Source: Sphingomonadales bacterium
GTDB lineage: Bacteria; Pseudomonadota; Alphaproteobacteria; Sphingomonadales; Sphingomonadaceae
DNA length: 46,011 nt
Direction: 5' to 3'
Assembly: GCA_027489365.1 (NCBI GenBank)
Contig: JAIXZV010000178.1
Coordinates: forward strand, 1-46,011
Each line of letters begins with the position of its first letter. The stretch's first letter is position 1. The position numbers were made by a program, and so were the translations under genes. Of this stretch, positions 8,452 to 16,658 are shown piece after piece. Below the pieces are notes generated by a model, which was not told where the DNA came from, did no database searches, and saw only the letters and a list, made by a program, of their open reading frames with translations.

Positions 8452-10256
8452 CGTGGTTCCATCATCATGTCGAGCCCGGCGGGGGCCAAACGTGCGCGGA
8501 CCAGCGTGGGATAGCGCAGCCCGCCTGTCCACGCGATCGTGACGGTGCGGCGTACGCCCAACTGACGGACCGTCAGCGTCACGGGTTGCCGCCTGCGGAT
8601 CGCGGCCAGCAGCGCCTTGTTGCTATAGGGCCGCCCGCCGATCCGCAGCAGCGCTGCGCCGGGGGCGAGACCCGCCCGAAACGCCGGACCGTTCCAGGCG
8701 ACCTCGCGCACCGTGCCGCCGGAGCCGATCGCCAGGCCAACCGAATGGCGCAGGTCGATCACGCCAGCGCGATGCTCGATCGAGCGCCAATAGGGCGGTG
8801 GCGTATCGATAAAGGCCAGCCGGTAGCCGCCCCGTTCGATCCAGCCGAGCGGCGGGCGGTGGGCCTCCTCGACATGGGTGCGCAGGAAGCCATCCCAGTC
8901 ATACGGCGTCACAGCCTGGAGCGCGGCGACCACATCGGCGCGCGTATAGGGTGCGGCGCGGTTCGGATCGCCATTGGCCGCGAAGAAGGTCCGCGCGAAA
9001 TCGTCGAGCGAGCGGCGCCCTGCGGTGCGCTCGCGGATCAGCTGGTCCGCCTCCAGCCAGACGAGCTTGCCCGCCTCGTAATAGTCGGACGAGCCCTGAT
9101 AATCGGGCCAGCCGCGCGCATCCGTCATCACGACGTCGGCGGTGGTGTCGCCGATGCTGCGCCAATCGAAGGCGGGCGCGACCGCGTAGAAGGCGGCGAT
9201 GCGCGCGAGACCGTCGAGCGTGTCCTGCCGCGATACCAGTCCGCTGCGCGCCTGCAGGACATAGTCCCAGAACCGCGTCTGTCCTTCGTACAGCCAGAGC
9301 AGGTCGCCGTGCATCGGCTGCGCATAATCGGTCGTCGAAAGATCGGCGGGGCGGCGATATTTGCCGTTCCAGGCATGGGTGAATTCGTGCGCCAGCAGAT
9401 TGCGCCGCGCCGCCATCAGCGGCCACTGGGTGAAATAGCCCGCTGGCACGCCGTTCTCCGAGGAGCGGCGATGTTCGAGCCCCTGATTGTCCATCGTGTC
9501 CGACAGCCACAGCAACAGATCGTAATGGTCGAACGGCGGCGGACCGAAGATCTTGAGCGCCTGTGCCACCATCTGCCGGTGGAGCATGATCTGCGTCGGG
9601 GTGGCGGCGAGTTGCTCCGCCCGGTCTGCAGCGATGTTGAGACGGATGCCGGGCGCGAGCGGCTCCGAGCGCATGTACCGGGCAGCGAGCACGGGCGAGT
9701 CGACCAATGTTTCGTAGCTGACCGCCGGGTAGATGACGCGGTCGCCCGACAGTCCCGGCGCGAGCGCGGTGGCGGAGCGCCAGCCTGCGGGGAAGACGGC
9801 GCTGGCCTGTACGCGCAGATCGGCGACCGCGCGGTCGGCCGGATAGAGCGAGACGGTGTGCCACGACAGGATCGTCATCGCCGGCGTCATCGTCACATCG
9901 CCCTGCGAACCATCGGTGGGCGCGAGATAGTCGAAGCGAGCAACCAGAGGTCCGGCGGCGGGCAGGTCCAGGTGAACGCTGTACGGATCCTCCACGTCGC
10001 GGTGCCAGGCGACCGGTCGACCGGCCTGGGTGAAACGCAGCCCGGCGACCCGCGCGATCGGCCCGGACGGGCGGTGCGTGCCCGGAATCCAGCGTGGATA
10101 GCGCAGCGTCAGCGGCCCCGCCCGGTCGATCGGCAGCGTTTCGGTCACCGCGACGATGCCGTGCGCGACATCGGTCGCATCGACGGCGATCGTGATGGGG
10201 AGCGGATCGGCGGCACCCACCAGTGCGGGGGCGAGCAGCAGCGCGAGACGTTTCAC
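8448..10256 (-). CDS. M61 family metallopeptidase (glycyl aminopeptidase type) with PDZ domain
   Basis: This 602-residue zinc peptidase has a signal peptide (VKRLALLLAPALVGAADP). A beta-rich N-terminal domain is followed by the catalytic domain with the zinc motif HEFTH (His290, Glu291, His294) and the third ligand Glu324 in LWLYEGQT. A PDZ domain lies near the C-terminus (about 500-575). M61 enzymes remove N-terminal residues, with a preference for glycine or alanine. The GTG at 10256 overlaps the stop of the permease gene (GTGA), so I prefer it over the longer open frame up to 10334. It sits inside a sugar and phospholipid operon. A role in trimming peptide or aminoacyl-ethanolamine left on an anchor is possible but unproven. 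Confidence 0.9.
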   Translation of the reverse strand: MKRLALLLAPALVGAADPLPITIAVDATDVAHGIVAVTETLPIDRAGPLTLRYPRWIPGTHRPSGPIARVAGLRFTQAGRPVAWHRDVEDPYSVHLDLPAAGPLVARFDYLAPTDGSQGDVTMTPAMTILSWHTVSLYPADRAVADLRVQASAVFPAGWRSATALAPGLSGDRVIYPAVSYETLVDSPVLAARYMRSEPLAPGIRLNIAADRAEQLAATPTQIMLHRQMVAQALKIFGPPPFDHYDLLLWLSDTMDNQGLEHRRSSENGVPAGYFTQWPLMAARRNLLAHEFTHAWNGKYRRPADLSTTDYAQPMHGDLLWLYEGQTRFWDYVLQARSGLVSRQDTLDGLARIAAFYAVAPAFDWRSIGDTTADVVMTDARGWPDYQGSSDYYEAGKLVWLEADQLIRERTAGRRSLDDFARTFFAANGDPNRAAPYTRADVVAALQAVTPYDWDGFLRTHVEEAHRPPLGWIERGGYRLAFIDTPPPYWRSIEHRAGVIDLRHSVGLAIGSGGTVREVAWNGPAFRAGLAPGAALLRIGGRPYSNKALLAAIRRRQPVTLTVRQLGVRRTVTIAWTGGLRYPTLVRARLAPAGLDMMMEPR

Positions 10257-11590
10257 GGTTTGCCTCGCGCGCTGGCCAAGACGGCGATGCCGAGAATCGC
10301 GACGAAGCAGCCGCACAGCAGCGGGTTCGACCATGCCATCGTCGCGAACGCGCCGGTCGCGAGGACCAGCGCGAGTGCCGGGGCGGCGGGGTAGAATGGC
10401 GCGCGATAGGGGCGGGCGAGCGCGGGTTCGCGGCGTCGCAGGCGGAACAGGCTTGCCATGCTGACGCTATAGGTCGCGAGCGCGCCGAACGCGGAGATGA
10501 TGACGAGGCTGGCGGTGAGCGGCTGTCCGGCGAGCGAGAGGCGCGCATCCGCGACGATCGCGCCGATCCCGACGACTGCGCCCGCCAGCGTCGCGACATG
10601 CGGCGTCTGCAGCTTCGGATGGATGCGACCGAGGATTGCCGGAAGATAGCCGGCCCGGGCGAGCGCGAACATCTGTCGTGCATAGCCCATGATGATCCCG
10701 TGCAGCGACGCGACCAGCCCGAACAGCCCGAGCCACACCAGCATATGCAGCCAGCCGCTCGACCGTCCGACGACGCCCGCCATCGCCTGCGGCAGGGGAT
10801 CGTTGAGGTTCGCCAGCCGCGTCCAGTCGCCCGAGCCGCCCGCGAAGAGCATCACCCCGAAGGCGAGCAGGTTCAGCGTGCCGATCCCTGTCAGATAGGC
10901 GACCGGGATGGTCCGCGCCGGATCGCGTGCTTCTTCGGCGGCGAGCGCGACGCCCTCTATCGCGAGGAAGAACCAGATCGCGAACGGGACCGCGGCGAGA
11001 ATGCCGGGGATCGTCGCTGCGGTGAAGATGTCCGCCCCGGCCCACCCGCCGCGCGTGAAATTGGTCCATTCGAACGCGGGGGCGACGACACCCATGAACA
11101 CGAGCAGTTCGAACACCGCAAGCAAGGTCACGACCAGCTCGAATGTCGCGGCGATCCGCACCCCGGCGATGTTGAGCGCGACGAACAGCAGGAAGGCGCC
11201 GCCCGCGAACAGTTGCGGCGAGACGCCGGGGAACTGAACGTGGAGATACGCGCCGACCGCGAGTGCGATCGCGGGCGGCGCGAACAGGAACTCGATCAGC
11301 GTCGCGAACCCCGCCACAGCGCCGCCGACCGGACCAAATGCGCGGTGCGCATAAGCGAACGGTCCGCCTGCCTGCGGGATCGCGACGGTCAGCTCGGTGA
11401 AGCTGAAGATGAAGGCGAGGTACATCGCCGCCACGAGGCAGGTCGTGACGAGGAAGCCGAGCGTCCCCGCCTGCGCCCAGCCATAGCTCCAGCCGAAATA
11501 TTCGCCCGAGATGACCAGCCCGACCGCGATCCCCCAGAGGTGGAACGCGGACAGCGTGCGCTTCAGCGTCGCGGGCGGGGGTGTGGTCAC
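10253..11590 (-). CDS. eat: ethanolamine permease-like APC transporter
   Basis: This 445-residue membrane protein of the amino acid-polyamine-organocation superfamily has about 12 helices. Its first helices read LKRTLSAFHLWGIAVGLVIS and EYFGWSYGWAQAGTLGFLVTT, then FSFTELTVAIPQAGGPFAYAHR. This is very like the ethanolamine permease (Eat) family, in which the SGEYFGWSYGW segment is characteristic. It would import ethanolamine across the inner membrane. The GTG start at 11590 lies 15 bases after the GH4 stop. The eutBC genes at 28907-31032 supply the matching lyase, which strengthens the substrate call. Confidence 0.82.
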   Translation of the reverse strand: MTTPPPATLKRTLSAFHLWGIAVGLVISGEYFGWSYGWAQAGTLGFLVTTCLVAAMYLAFIFSFTELTVAIPQAGGPFAYAHRAFGPVGGAVAGFATLIEFLFAPPAIALAVGAYLHVQFPGVSPQLFAGGAFLLFVALNIAGVRIAATFELVVTLLAVFELLVFMGVVAPAFEWTNFTRGGWAGADIFTAATIPGILAAVPFAIWFFLAIEGVALAAEEARDPARTIPVAYLTGIGTLNLLAFGVMLFAGGSGDWTRLANLNDPLPQAMAGVVGRSSGWLHMLVWLGLFGLVASLHGIIMGYARQMFALARAGYLPAILGRIHPKLQTPHVATLAGAVVGIGAIVADARLSLAGQPLTASLVIISAFGALATYSVSMASLFRLRRREPALARPYRAPFYPAAPALALVLATGAFATMAWSNPLLCGCFVAILGIAVLASARGKP

Positions 11591-11605
11591 TGGGCTGTCA
11601 CCGGA

Positions 11606-12985
11606 TCAGCAATGCTGGCAGGTCGGGTCGAGCAGGTCCGCCAGCAGCGCGCCGGTCGGATCCCATTCGCCGATCGCCGGGTGGATCAGCAACGCTTTGC
11701 GCGCGGTCGGGCGTTCGCCGGTCAGCGCGGCGTCGATCGCGGCGCGTTCATACGCCTTGATACCGTGGACCAGGCCGATCGCGGGATCGGGCAGCGGCGC
11801 GATCGGCAGCGGGGTGACGCTGTCGCGCTCGATCCGCGACGACGTCTCGACGATGTCGCGATCGGGCAGTCCGGGGATCGCGCCGAGGTTGCGCGTGTTG
11901 ACGACGATCGTCGCGGGCACCGCGCCGGTCAGCCCGCTCATCACGTCGATCGCGATCTTGTGATAGCCGCTGGCGACGCGGAACGGATCGATGTGGAAGG
12001 TGGAATCGGGATGGAACGCCGAACCGCCTTCCGCCTCGAGCTTCATGTACGAGCCCGAGCGACGGTTGAGATAGGCGGCATAGGCGGCGATTGCGCTGGC
12101 CCCGTCGTCCGCACCGAGCCGGTCGCGCAGCGTCGCGATCAGTTCGACGTTGAGCGCCTCGACCTCGGTCCCGCGGCTCGATCCGTGCTTGCACTGGTTG
12201 GCCAGCGCGCGGCGGCGCTCGTAATAGAAGAACAGATATTCGGTCGGGATCAGCCGCAGCGCGCGGATCATCGCCTTGTCGAACACCGGCGCCGAATAGA
12301 GCTTGTCGAGCACGCCGTCGTCTTCGAGCACGCGGTCGAACACGTCCTCGCCGTGCAGGCGGATGCCGCGCACCCAACCGAGATGGTTCAGGCCGACATA
12401 ATCGCATTCGACATCGGCCAGCGTTGCGCCGAGCGCATGGGCGATGTTGTGGAACAGCTCGGTCGGCGTGTCGCAGATGCCGACGATCTTGGCGTTGGTG
12501 TGGTTGGCGATCGCCTGCGTGATGAGGCCCGCCGGATTGGTGAAGTTGACGATCCACGCATCGGGGCTGAGCCGTTCGACCAGCCGCGCCTGCTCCAGCG
12601 CGATCGGCACCGTGCGCATCGCCATCGCCGCGCCCGCCGGGCCGGTGGTTTCCTGGCCCGGATAACCGTGCTCGATCGTGATCCGCTCGTCTGCCGCCCG
12701 GCCGGCGATGCCGCCGACGCGGATCGAATTCATCACGAAGGCGGCGCCCTCCACGGCGTCCTCGATCGACGTCGCTTCGCGCACAATCAGGCTGCCGCCC
12801 TCTGCCTTGACGATCGCGCGGCCCATTGCCGCCATGATCGCCAGACGATCGGCATCGGGGTCCCACAGCACCAACTCGCGGGCGCCAAGCGCCTCTGCGG
12901 CGTCGTTGACGCCAAAGGTGACCAGCGGGGTGCGAACACCGCCGCCGCCGATCAGGGTCAGCTTGCGGTCAGTAGGTACGGTCAT
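11606..12985 (-). CDS. glycoside hydrolase family 4 enzyme with alpha-type CDxP motif
   Basis: GH4 enzymes hydrolyse glycosides by an NAD- and metal-dependent oxidation, elimination and addition route in the cytoplasm. The 459-residue protein has a Rossmann start ([12 protein letters not shown]), the NFTNPAG segment, the metal-site Cys171 in CDTP, and His201 in GLNHLGW. From memory of the GH4 literature, CDxP marks enzymes acting on alpha-glucosides (GlvA type) and CNxP the beta type, so this one is probably alpha-acting, despite the usual label of 6-phospho-beta-glucosidase. The ATG at 12985 overlaps the kinase stop by 17 bases and has GGAG upstream. Next to a PfkB kinase and with a glucosamine-phosphate deaminase in the region, it could split glucosaminyl-alpha-inositol. 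Confidence 0.88.
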   Translation of the reverse strand: MTVPTDRKLTLIGGGGVRTPLVTFGVNDAAEALGARELVLWDPDADRLAIMAAMGRAIVKAEGGSLIVREATSIEDAVEGAAFVMNSIRVGGIAGRAADERITIEHGYPGQETTGPAGAAMAMRTVPIALEQARLVERLSPDAWIVNFTNPAGLITQAIANHTNAKIVGICDTPTELFHNIAHALGATLADVECDYVGLNHLGWVRGIRLHGEDVFDRVLEDDGVLDKLYSAPVFDKAMIRALRLIPTEYLFFYYERRRALANQCKHGSSRGTEVEALNVELIATLRDRLGADDGASAIAAYAAYLNRRSGSYMKLEAEGGSAFHPDSTFHIDPFRVASGYHKIAIDVMSGLTGAVPATIVVNTRNLGAIPGLPDRDIVETSSRIERDSVTPLPIAPLPDPAIGLVHGIKAYERAAIDAALTGERPTARKALLIHPAIGEWDPTGALLADLLDPTCQHC

Positions 12986-13901
12986 GGGTGCTCCAGAGTT
13001 CCAGTCGATCGGGGATGGCGGCGAGTGCACCCGGCTGGCGGGTCGATAGCGCGCCGGTGATACAGCCGCGTTGCAGGCGGGTGGCGGCGTCGCCTCCGTC
13101 GAGCAACGCGTCGATGAAGCCTGCGTCGAACGCATCGCCCGCGCCGGTCGCGTCGACCGCGTCGACCGATGGCGGCGCGACGCGGATGACCCGCCCGTGC
13201 TCGATTGCGGCGGCACCGCGGATGCCGAGCTTCAGCATCGGATGGCGGAGCGGCACTGCGGCGGCGTGCGCGAAGAACGCGGCGGGATCGGCACTGCCGC
13301 AGAGCAGCTCGGCTTCTTTCTCGTTCGGCAGCAGATGATCGATCGCGGCGAGTGTCGGCAGGTTGGCCGGATCGGCGAGCCAGACCGGCTGATACCCCAT
13401 GTCGAGCGAGGTCGTGATCCCCGCCGCCGCGAGCACCGGCAGCACCGCATCGGCGACGTCGCGCGGCAGCGGCATCGCGAAATGGACGTGGCTTGCCTGT
13501 GTCAGCACCGCGAGCCCCGCGCCGGCGCAGAGCGCGCCGATCTGATGGTTGACGCCGATGTGGGTGAAGAACGAGCGATCCACTGCGGTGGAGACGCTGA
13601 TCGTCGTGCCGGTCGCACCGTCGCCTACGACCAGCCCGTCGGCGGCGACGCCGTACTGCGCGAGACCGGTCGCGAACCAGTCGTGGTCGTCGGCACCGAC
13701 CAGACCGACCAGCGCGACCGAGCGGCCGAGTTTGGCGAGGCCGCACGCGGTCGCCGCTGCGCCGCCGCCCATCGCGCGGACATAGGCGTCGGTAACGACC
13801 TCCTCGCCCGGCTTGGGCCAGGTCGCAAAGCCGCTGAAGACGTGGTCGACATAAATCTCGCCGACGACCGCGACGTCGAATTTCGGGGCGGGATGGGTCA
13901 T
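12969..13901 (-). CDS. PfkB family sugar kinase
   Basis: This 310-residue cytoplasmic kinase has the ribokinase/PfkB fold: an N-terminal VVGEIYVDHVFSG segment, the GGGAAATACGLAKLG segment of the first PfkB signature, and the second signature DATGAGDAFDAGFIDALL with the catalytic aspartate near residue 253. It phosphorylates a sugar or amino sugar with ATP. Its ATG at 13901 overlaps the stop of the upstream permease gene (ATGA), and its end overlaps the GH4 gene. Being coupled to a permease and a GH4 enzyme, it probably phosphorylates the freed sugar. Glucosamine is my favoured substrate because of the SIS deaminase at 26355, but ribokinase-family specificity cannot be read by eye. Confidence 0.88.
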   Translation of the reverse strand: MTHPAPKFDVAVVGEIYVDHVFSGFATWPKPGEEVVTDAYVRAMGGGAAATACGLAKLGRSVALVGLVGADDHDWFATGLAQYGVAADGLVVGDGATGTTISVSTAVDRSFFTHIGVNHQIGALCAGAGLAVLTQASHVHFAMPLPRDVADAVLPVLAAAGITTSLDMGYQPVWLADPANLPTLAAIDHLLPNEKEAELLCGSADPAAFFAHAAAVPLRHPMLKLGIRGAAAIEHGRVIRVAPPSVDAVDATGAGDAFDAGFIDALLDGGDAATRLQRGCITGALSTRQPGALAAIPDRLELWSTHDRTY

Positions 13902-15304
13902 TTCGCGAACGGCCAGCGGGCTTCGCGGCGCGCGAGCGCGAGGAAGACGAGTACGCCCAATGCCATCATGCCGAACGCGGCGAGGATGTGGATCGGCTGG
14001 CTCGTGCCGACGATGAACAGCCAGCCGACCAATGTGACGATGATCGGCAGGGGGTAGAGCGGCATACGGAACAGGCTCCCGGCCCCGGCCCGCTTCTGGC
14101 GCCGCAGGGCGACCACCGCGAAGCATTGCGCGGTATATTGGAACAGGATCTGGACGACGATCAGCACCGCGATCAGGTTTTCGAGCGACACGACCGACGC
14201 GACCGCAGAGGCGATCCCCATGAACAGCAGCGACACCGTAGGGAAGCCGCCTTTGGGGTGCAGCCGGGCGAACGGCGCGAAGAATTCGCCTTCCACGGCG
14301 GCGGCATAGGGGACGCGCGAATAGCCGAGCAGCATGACCAGCGCGGATCCCCAACTCGCGATCAAAATCAGGATCGCGACGGTGATGCCGCCGATCGGGC
14401 CATAGATTGCGCTCATGAAGTCGGCGACCACCGCCTGGCTCTTCATCGCCTGCTGCCACGGCAGCACGCCGAGGATTGCGAGGTTCAGCCCGACATAGAG
14501 CAAGGCGACGAGCGGGATCGACACCAGGATCGCGCGCGGGATGATCCGTCGCGGTTCGCGCACCTCGCCGCCGATCATGCAGACGTTGTTGTAGCCGCCA
14601 TAATCATAGACGCCGATCAGCGTCGCCGCGCCGAGCCCCATCCAGAAACCATGCGACAGCGTGAACGCGCCGGCCGGGAAATTGAACGCGCGCGCCGCGC
14701 TGAAGGTTGGTACGCCGGTCAGGATGATCCACAGGCAGGCGCCGATGACGATGACGCTGATCGCCACCGACAGCCGCTGGATCGAGCCGACGTCGCGGTA
14801 CAGCAAGACGGTGTTGAGCAGGCACAGCCCGACCGCGAGCGCGGCGAGGCTCCAGCCGTTTAGCGAGGGCCACAGGAAGGTGGTGTAATGCGCGAAGCCG
14901 ACGGTGCCCGAGGCGATCGACATCGGGCCGATCAACAGCGTCTGCCAGAGATAGAGGAAGCCGAACAACCGGCCGAGCTTGGCCGATCCGAACGCCTCGC
15001 GCAGGTAATGGAACGGCCCGCCCGAGCGCGGCAGCGTCGCGCCCAGTTCGGCCCAGACGAACCCGTCGCACAAGCACAGCAGCGCGCCCAGCAGCCAGCC
15101 GAGCAGCGCCTGCGGTCCGCCCATTGCGGCCAGCGCGAGCGGGATGGTGATGAAAGGTCCGATCCCGATCATGTTGAGCAGATTTGCCGACAGCGCGCCG
15201 GAAAAGCCGATCAGCCGGGCCGGTTCCCCCGATGACGGACCGTCACGGGGAGCCGGTCCGGTCGCGGGAACAGGGCCAAATTCGGTCGGTAACGCGGCCG
15301 TCAT
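13898..15304 (-). CDS. APC superfamily permease, first gene of the catabolic operon
   Basis: This 468-residue inner-membrane protein has about 12 hydrophobic segments. Helix 1 carries NLLNMIGIGPFITIPLALA and helix 3 carries the GGPFHYLREAFG signature of APC permeases. APC carriers import amino acids, polyamines or related amines with protons. It opens the eight-gene minus-strand operon and is transcribed away from the rpiR-type regulator. It differs from the Eat-like permease of the same operon, so the two probably bring in different amines. A cationic amino sugar such as glucosamine or glucosaminyl-inositol would suit an APC carrier, but that is inference. Confidence 0.88.
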   Translation of the reverse strand: MTAALPTEFGPVPATGPAPRDGPSSGEPARLIGFSGALSANLLNMIGIGPFITIPLALAAMGGPQALLGWLLGALLCLCDGFVWAELGATLPRSGGPFHYLREAFGSAKLGRLFGFLYLWQTLLIGPMSIASGTVGFAHYTTFLWPSLNGWSLAALAVGLCLLNTVLLYRDVGSIQRLSVAISVIVIGACLWIILTGVPTFSAARAFNFPAGAFTLSHGFWMGLGAATLIGVYDYGGYNNVCMIGGEVREPRRIIPRAILVSIPLVALLYVGLNLAILGVLPWQQAMKSQAVVADFMSAIYGPIGGITVAILILIASWGSALVMLLGYSRVPYAAAVEGEFFAPFARLHPKGGFPTVSLLFMGIASAVASVVSLENLIAVLIVVQILFQYTAQCFAVVALRRQKRAGAGSLFRMPLYPLPIIVTLVGWLFIVGTSQPIHILAAFGMMALGVLVFLALARREARWPFAK

Positions 15305-15464
15305 CGTGACAGTGTCCGATCATCAGCCATCGCGTTGCCCCTCAGCCCGTGCCCCCGGGATAAACAGATATTGCCGTCTGTTTGTCAATATGGAATTTTC
15401 ATTCCAAGGGAACGGATTGTAATCGTATCGCCGGTTTGTATGATCCCCGCCATAGGAGAATGGA
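15305..15464. promoter_or_regulatory. divergent promoter region between permease operon and rpiR-type gene
   Basis: For the minus-strand operon, TTGACA at 15388-15383 is a good -35, with GTTTAT at 15365-15360 as a weak -10 at 17-base spacing. For the regulator, TTGTAA at 15417 and TATGAT at 15439-15444 (16 bases apart) form a candidate promoter, and AGGAG at 15454 is its ribosome site. Two dyads are present. One is TGGAAT-N4-ATTCCA at 15391-15406, between the promoters. The other is AAACAGA-N8-TCTGTTT at 15362-15383, inside the minus-strand promoter. Either could be the operator of the adjacent regulator. Confidence 0.6.
15391..15406. promoter_or_regulatory. candidate RpiR-type operator TGGAAT-N4-ATTCCA
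   Basis: TGGAATTTTCATTCCA is a perfect 6-bp inverted repeat with a 4-base centre, lying just upstream of the -35 of the minus-strand operon and before the regulator promoter. A similar site with 10 of 12 arm bases and the same spacing lies before the first TonB receptor (16596-16611). RpiR/MurR regulators bind short dyads of this general size. Assignment to this regulator is inference. Confidence 0.5.
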
Positions 15465-16364
15465 ATGAGTGATATGCCGGGTCCGGTGCCAACGACGGCG
15501 ACCGAACTGCGCGATATGATCCTCGCGCGCTATGACGGGTTCAGCAAGCGATTGCAGCATGTCGCGCGCTATGTGCTCGACCATCCCGACGATATGGCAC
15601 TGCAGACGCTGACCGTGATCGCCGAACGATCCGGCACGCAGCCCTCGGCGATCGTGCGCTTCGCCAAGTCGCTGGGGTACACAGGGGCCGGGCCGATGCA
15701 GCGCCTGCTGCGCGACAGCCTGCTCGCGAACAACGCCTCGCTCGGGTATAGCGAACGCGTTAGTCGGTTCACCGCGTCGGTCGATCATTCGGTGGCGGCG
15801 CGCGGGGTGGGCGCGTTGATCGACGAGTTCACCGAAGGCGATATCCGCGCACTCCAGAACACCCGCGCGACGATCGGGCAAGAGGAGCTGGCCGATGCGG
15901 TGGCGCTGATCCGCAAGGCGCAGATCGTCCATATCGTCGGGATGCGCCGCGCCTTTCCGGTCGCCACCTACCTTGCCTATGCGATTCCGCAGGCAGGCAA
16001 GCCGACCGTCCTGATCGACGGTATCGGCGGTCTCGCCTTTCAGCAGTTCCGTGCGATCTCGACGAAGGATCTGGTGATCGCGATCAGCTATCATTCCTAT
16101 GCGCCGGAAACGATCAGCGCGGTCGAGGCGGCCTCCGCGGCGGGCGCGAAGATCCTGGCGATCTCCGACAGTCTTGCCAGCCCGATCGCCAAGCTGGCGA
16201 CGCAGACGATGGTCGTGCGCGAGTCGCAGGTGCGCGGGTTCCGGTCGCTGTCGGCGTCGCTGTGCGTGGCGCAGGCACTGGTCGTCGGCCTCGCTTATGA
16301 ACAGGAGCGCGGCGCGTTGCGGCGGGGGCACGCCAAATCGCCGACTGCGGCCGACGCGTCCTAG
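15465..16364 (+). CDS. MurR/RpiR family transcriptional regulator with SIS domain
   Basis: This 299-residue regulator has an N-terminal RpiR helix-turn-helix domain (about 15-90; QTLTVIAERSGTQPSAIVRF, then AKSLGYTG) and a C-terminal SIS sugar-phosphate-binding domain (about 130-270; VHIVGMRRAF, ISYHSYAPETI). Such proteins respond to phosphorylated sugars or amino sugars, for example MurNAc-6-P. It is divergent from the permease-kinase-GH4 operon and upstream of the two TonB receptors, so it probably controls both. The SIS domain suits an effector such as glucosamine-6-phosphate, but the ligand is not known. The start has a good AGGAG site 7 bases upstream. Confidence 0.92.
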   Translation: MSDMPGPVPTTATELRDMILARYDGFSKRLQHVARYVLDHPDDMALQTLTVIAERSGTQPSAIVRFAKSLGYTGAGPMQRLLRDSLLANNASLGYSERVSRFTASVDHSVAARGVGALIDEFTEGDIRALQNTRATIGQEELADAVALIRKAQIVHIVGMRRAFPVATYLAYAIPQAGKPTVLIDGIGGLAFQQFRAISTKDLVIAISYHSYAPETISAVEAASAAGAKILAISDSLASPIAKLATQTMVVRESQVRGFRSLSASLCVAQALVVGLAYEQERGALRRGHAKSPTAADAS

Positions 16365-16658
16365 CGATGCAGCCGGTGACTTCACGATCCGCCCCTGGCC
16401 TCCGCTGGCCTTCCCTGGCGGGGTCGGATCGCAAACCGGCAATCCGAGTCGCGCCGGCGTGATCCTGCGTTATCGGCCAGCATCGAACCCGCTCGCGCCT
16501 TGATCCGCCGCACACCCCGGACGCAATTTTCCATCATAAAATAGAAAATTCTGTTCATAATACAAAAGATGAGAAAAATCATATTGACATAAAAGTGGCA
16601 TTGGCATTCCTTGTCGTTCAAGAAAACCGACGGTGGGTCGGTCCGACTTGGGGGGCAT
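16365..16658. other. intergenic region with possible rpiR terminator and receptor promoter
   Basis: An imperfect dyad at 16385-16431 (CGATCCG-CCCC with GGGG-T-CGGATCG, 24-base loop) may end the rpiR-type transcript, but it has no T run. The stretch 16525-16590 is AT-rich against the GC-rich background and leads into the receptor promoter listed separately. No gene is seen. The in-frame TTG at 16611 upstream of the receptor is not a likely start, because the signal peptide begins at the ATG at 16659. Confidence 0.5.
16584..16611 (+). promoter_or_regulatory. promoter core and operator-like dyad before TonB receptor 1
   Basis: TTGACATAAAAGTG at 16584-16597 contains a consensus -35 (TTGACA). TGACATAAAAGTGGC at 16585-16599 matches 13 of 15 bases of TGACTTAAAAGTGAC at 19605-19619, before the second receptor. 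TGGCAT-N4-ATTCCT at 16596-16611 resembles the TGGAAT-N4-ATTCCA dyad near the regulator. Its place just downstream of the -35 would suit repression. All sites are seen directly; the roles are inferred. Confidence 0.5.

Noticed and set aside
10223..13060. 945-residue plus-strand open frame opposite the M61, permease and GH4 genes
   Set aside because: It is Arg/Asp/Gly-rich with no domain or signal, and the opposite strand carries three well-supported genes with catalytic motifs. Long antisense frames are normal in GC-rich DNA.
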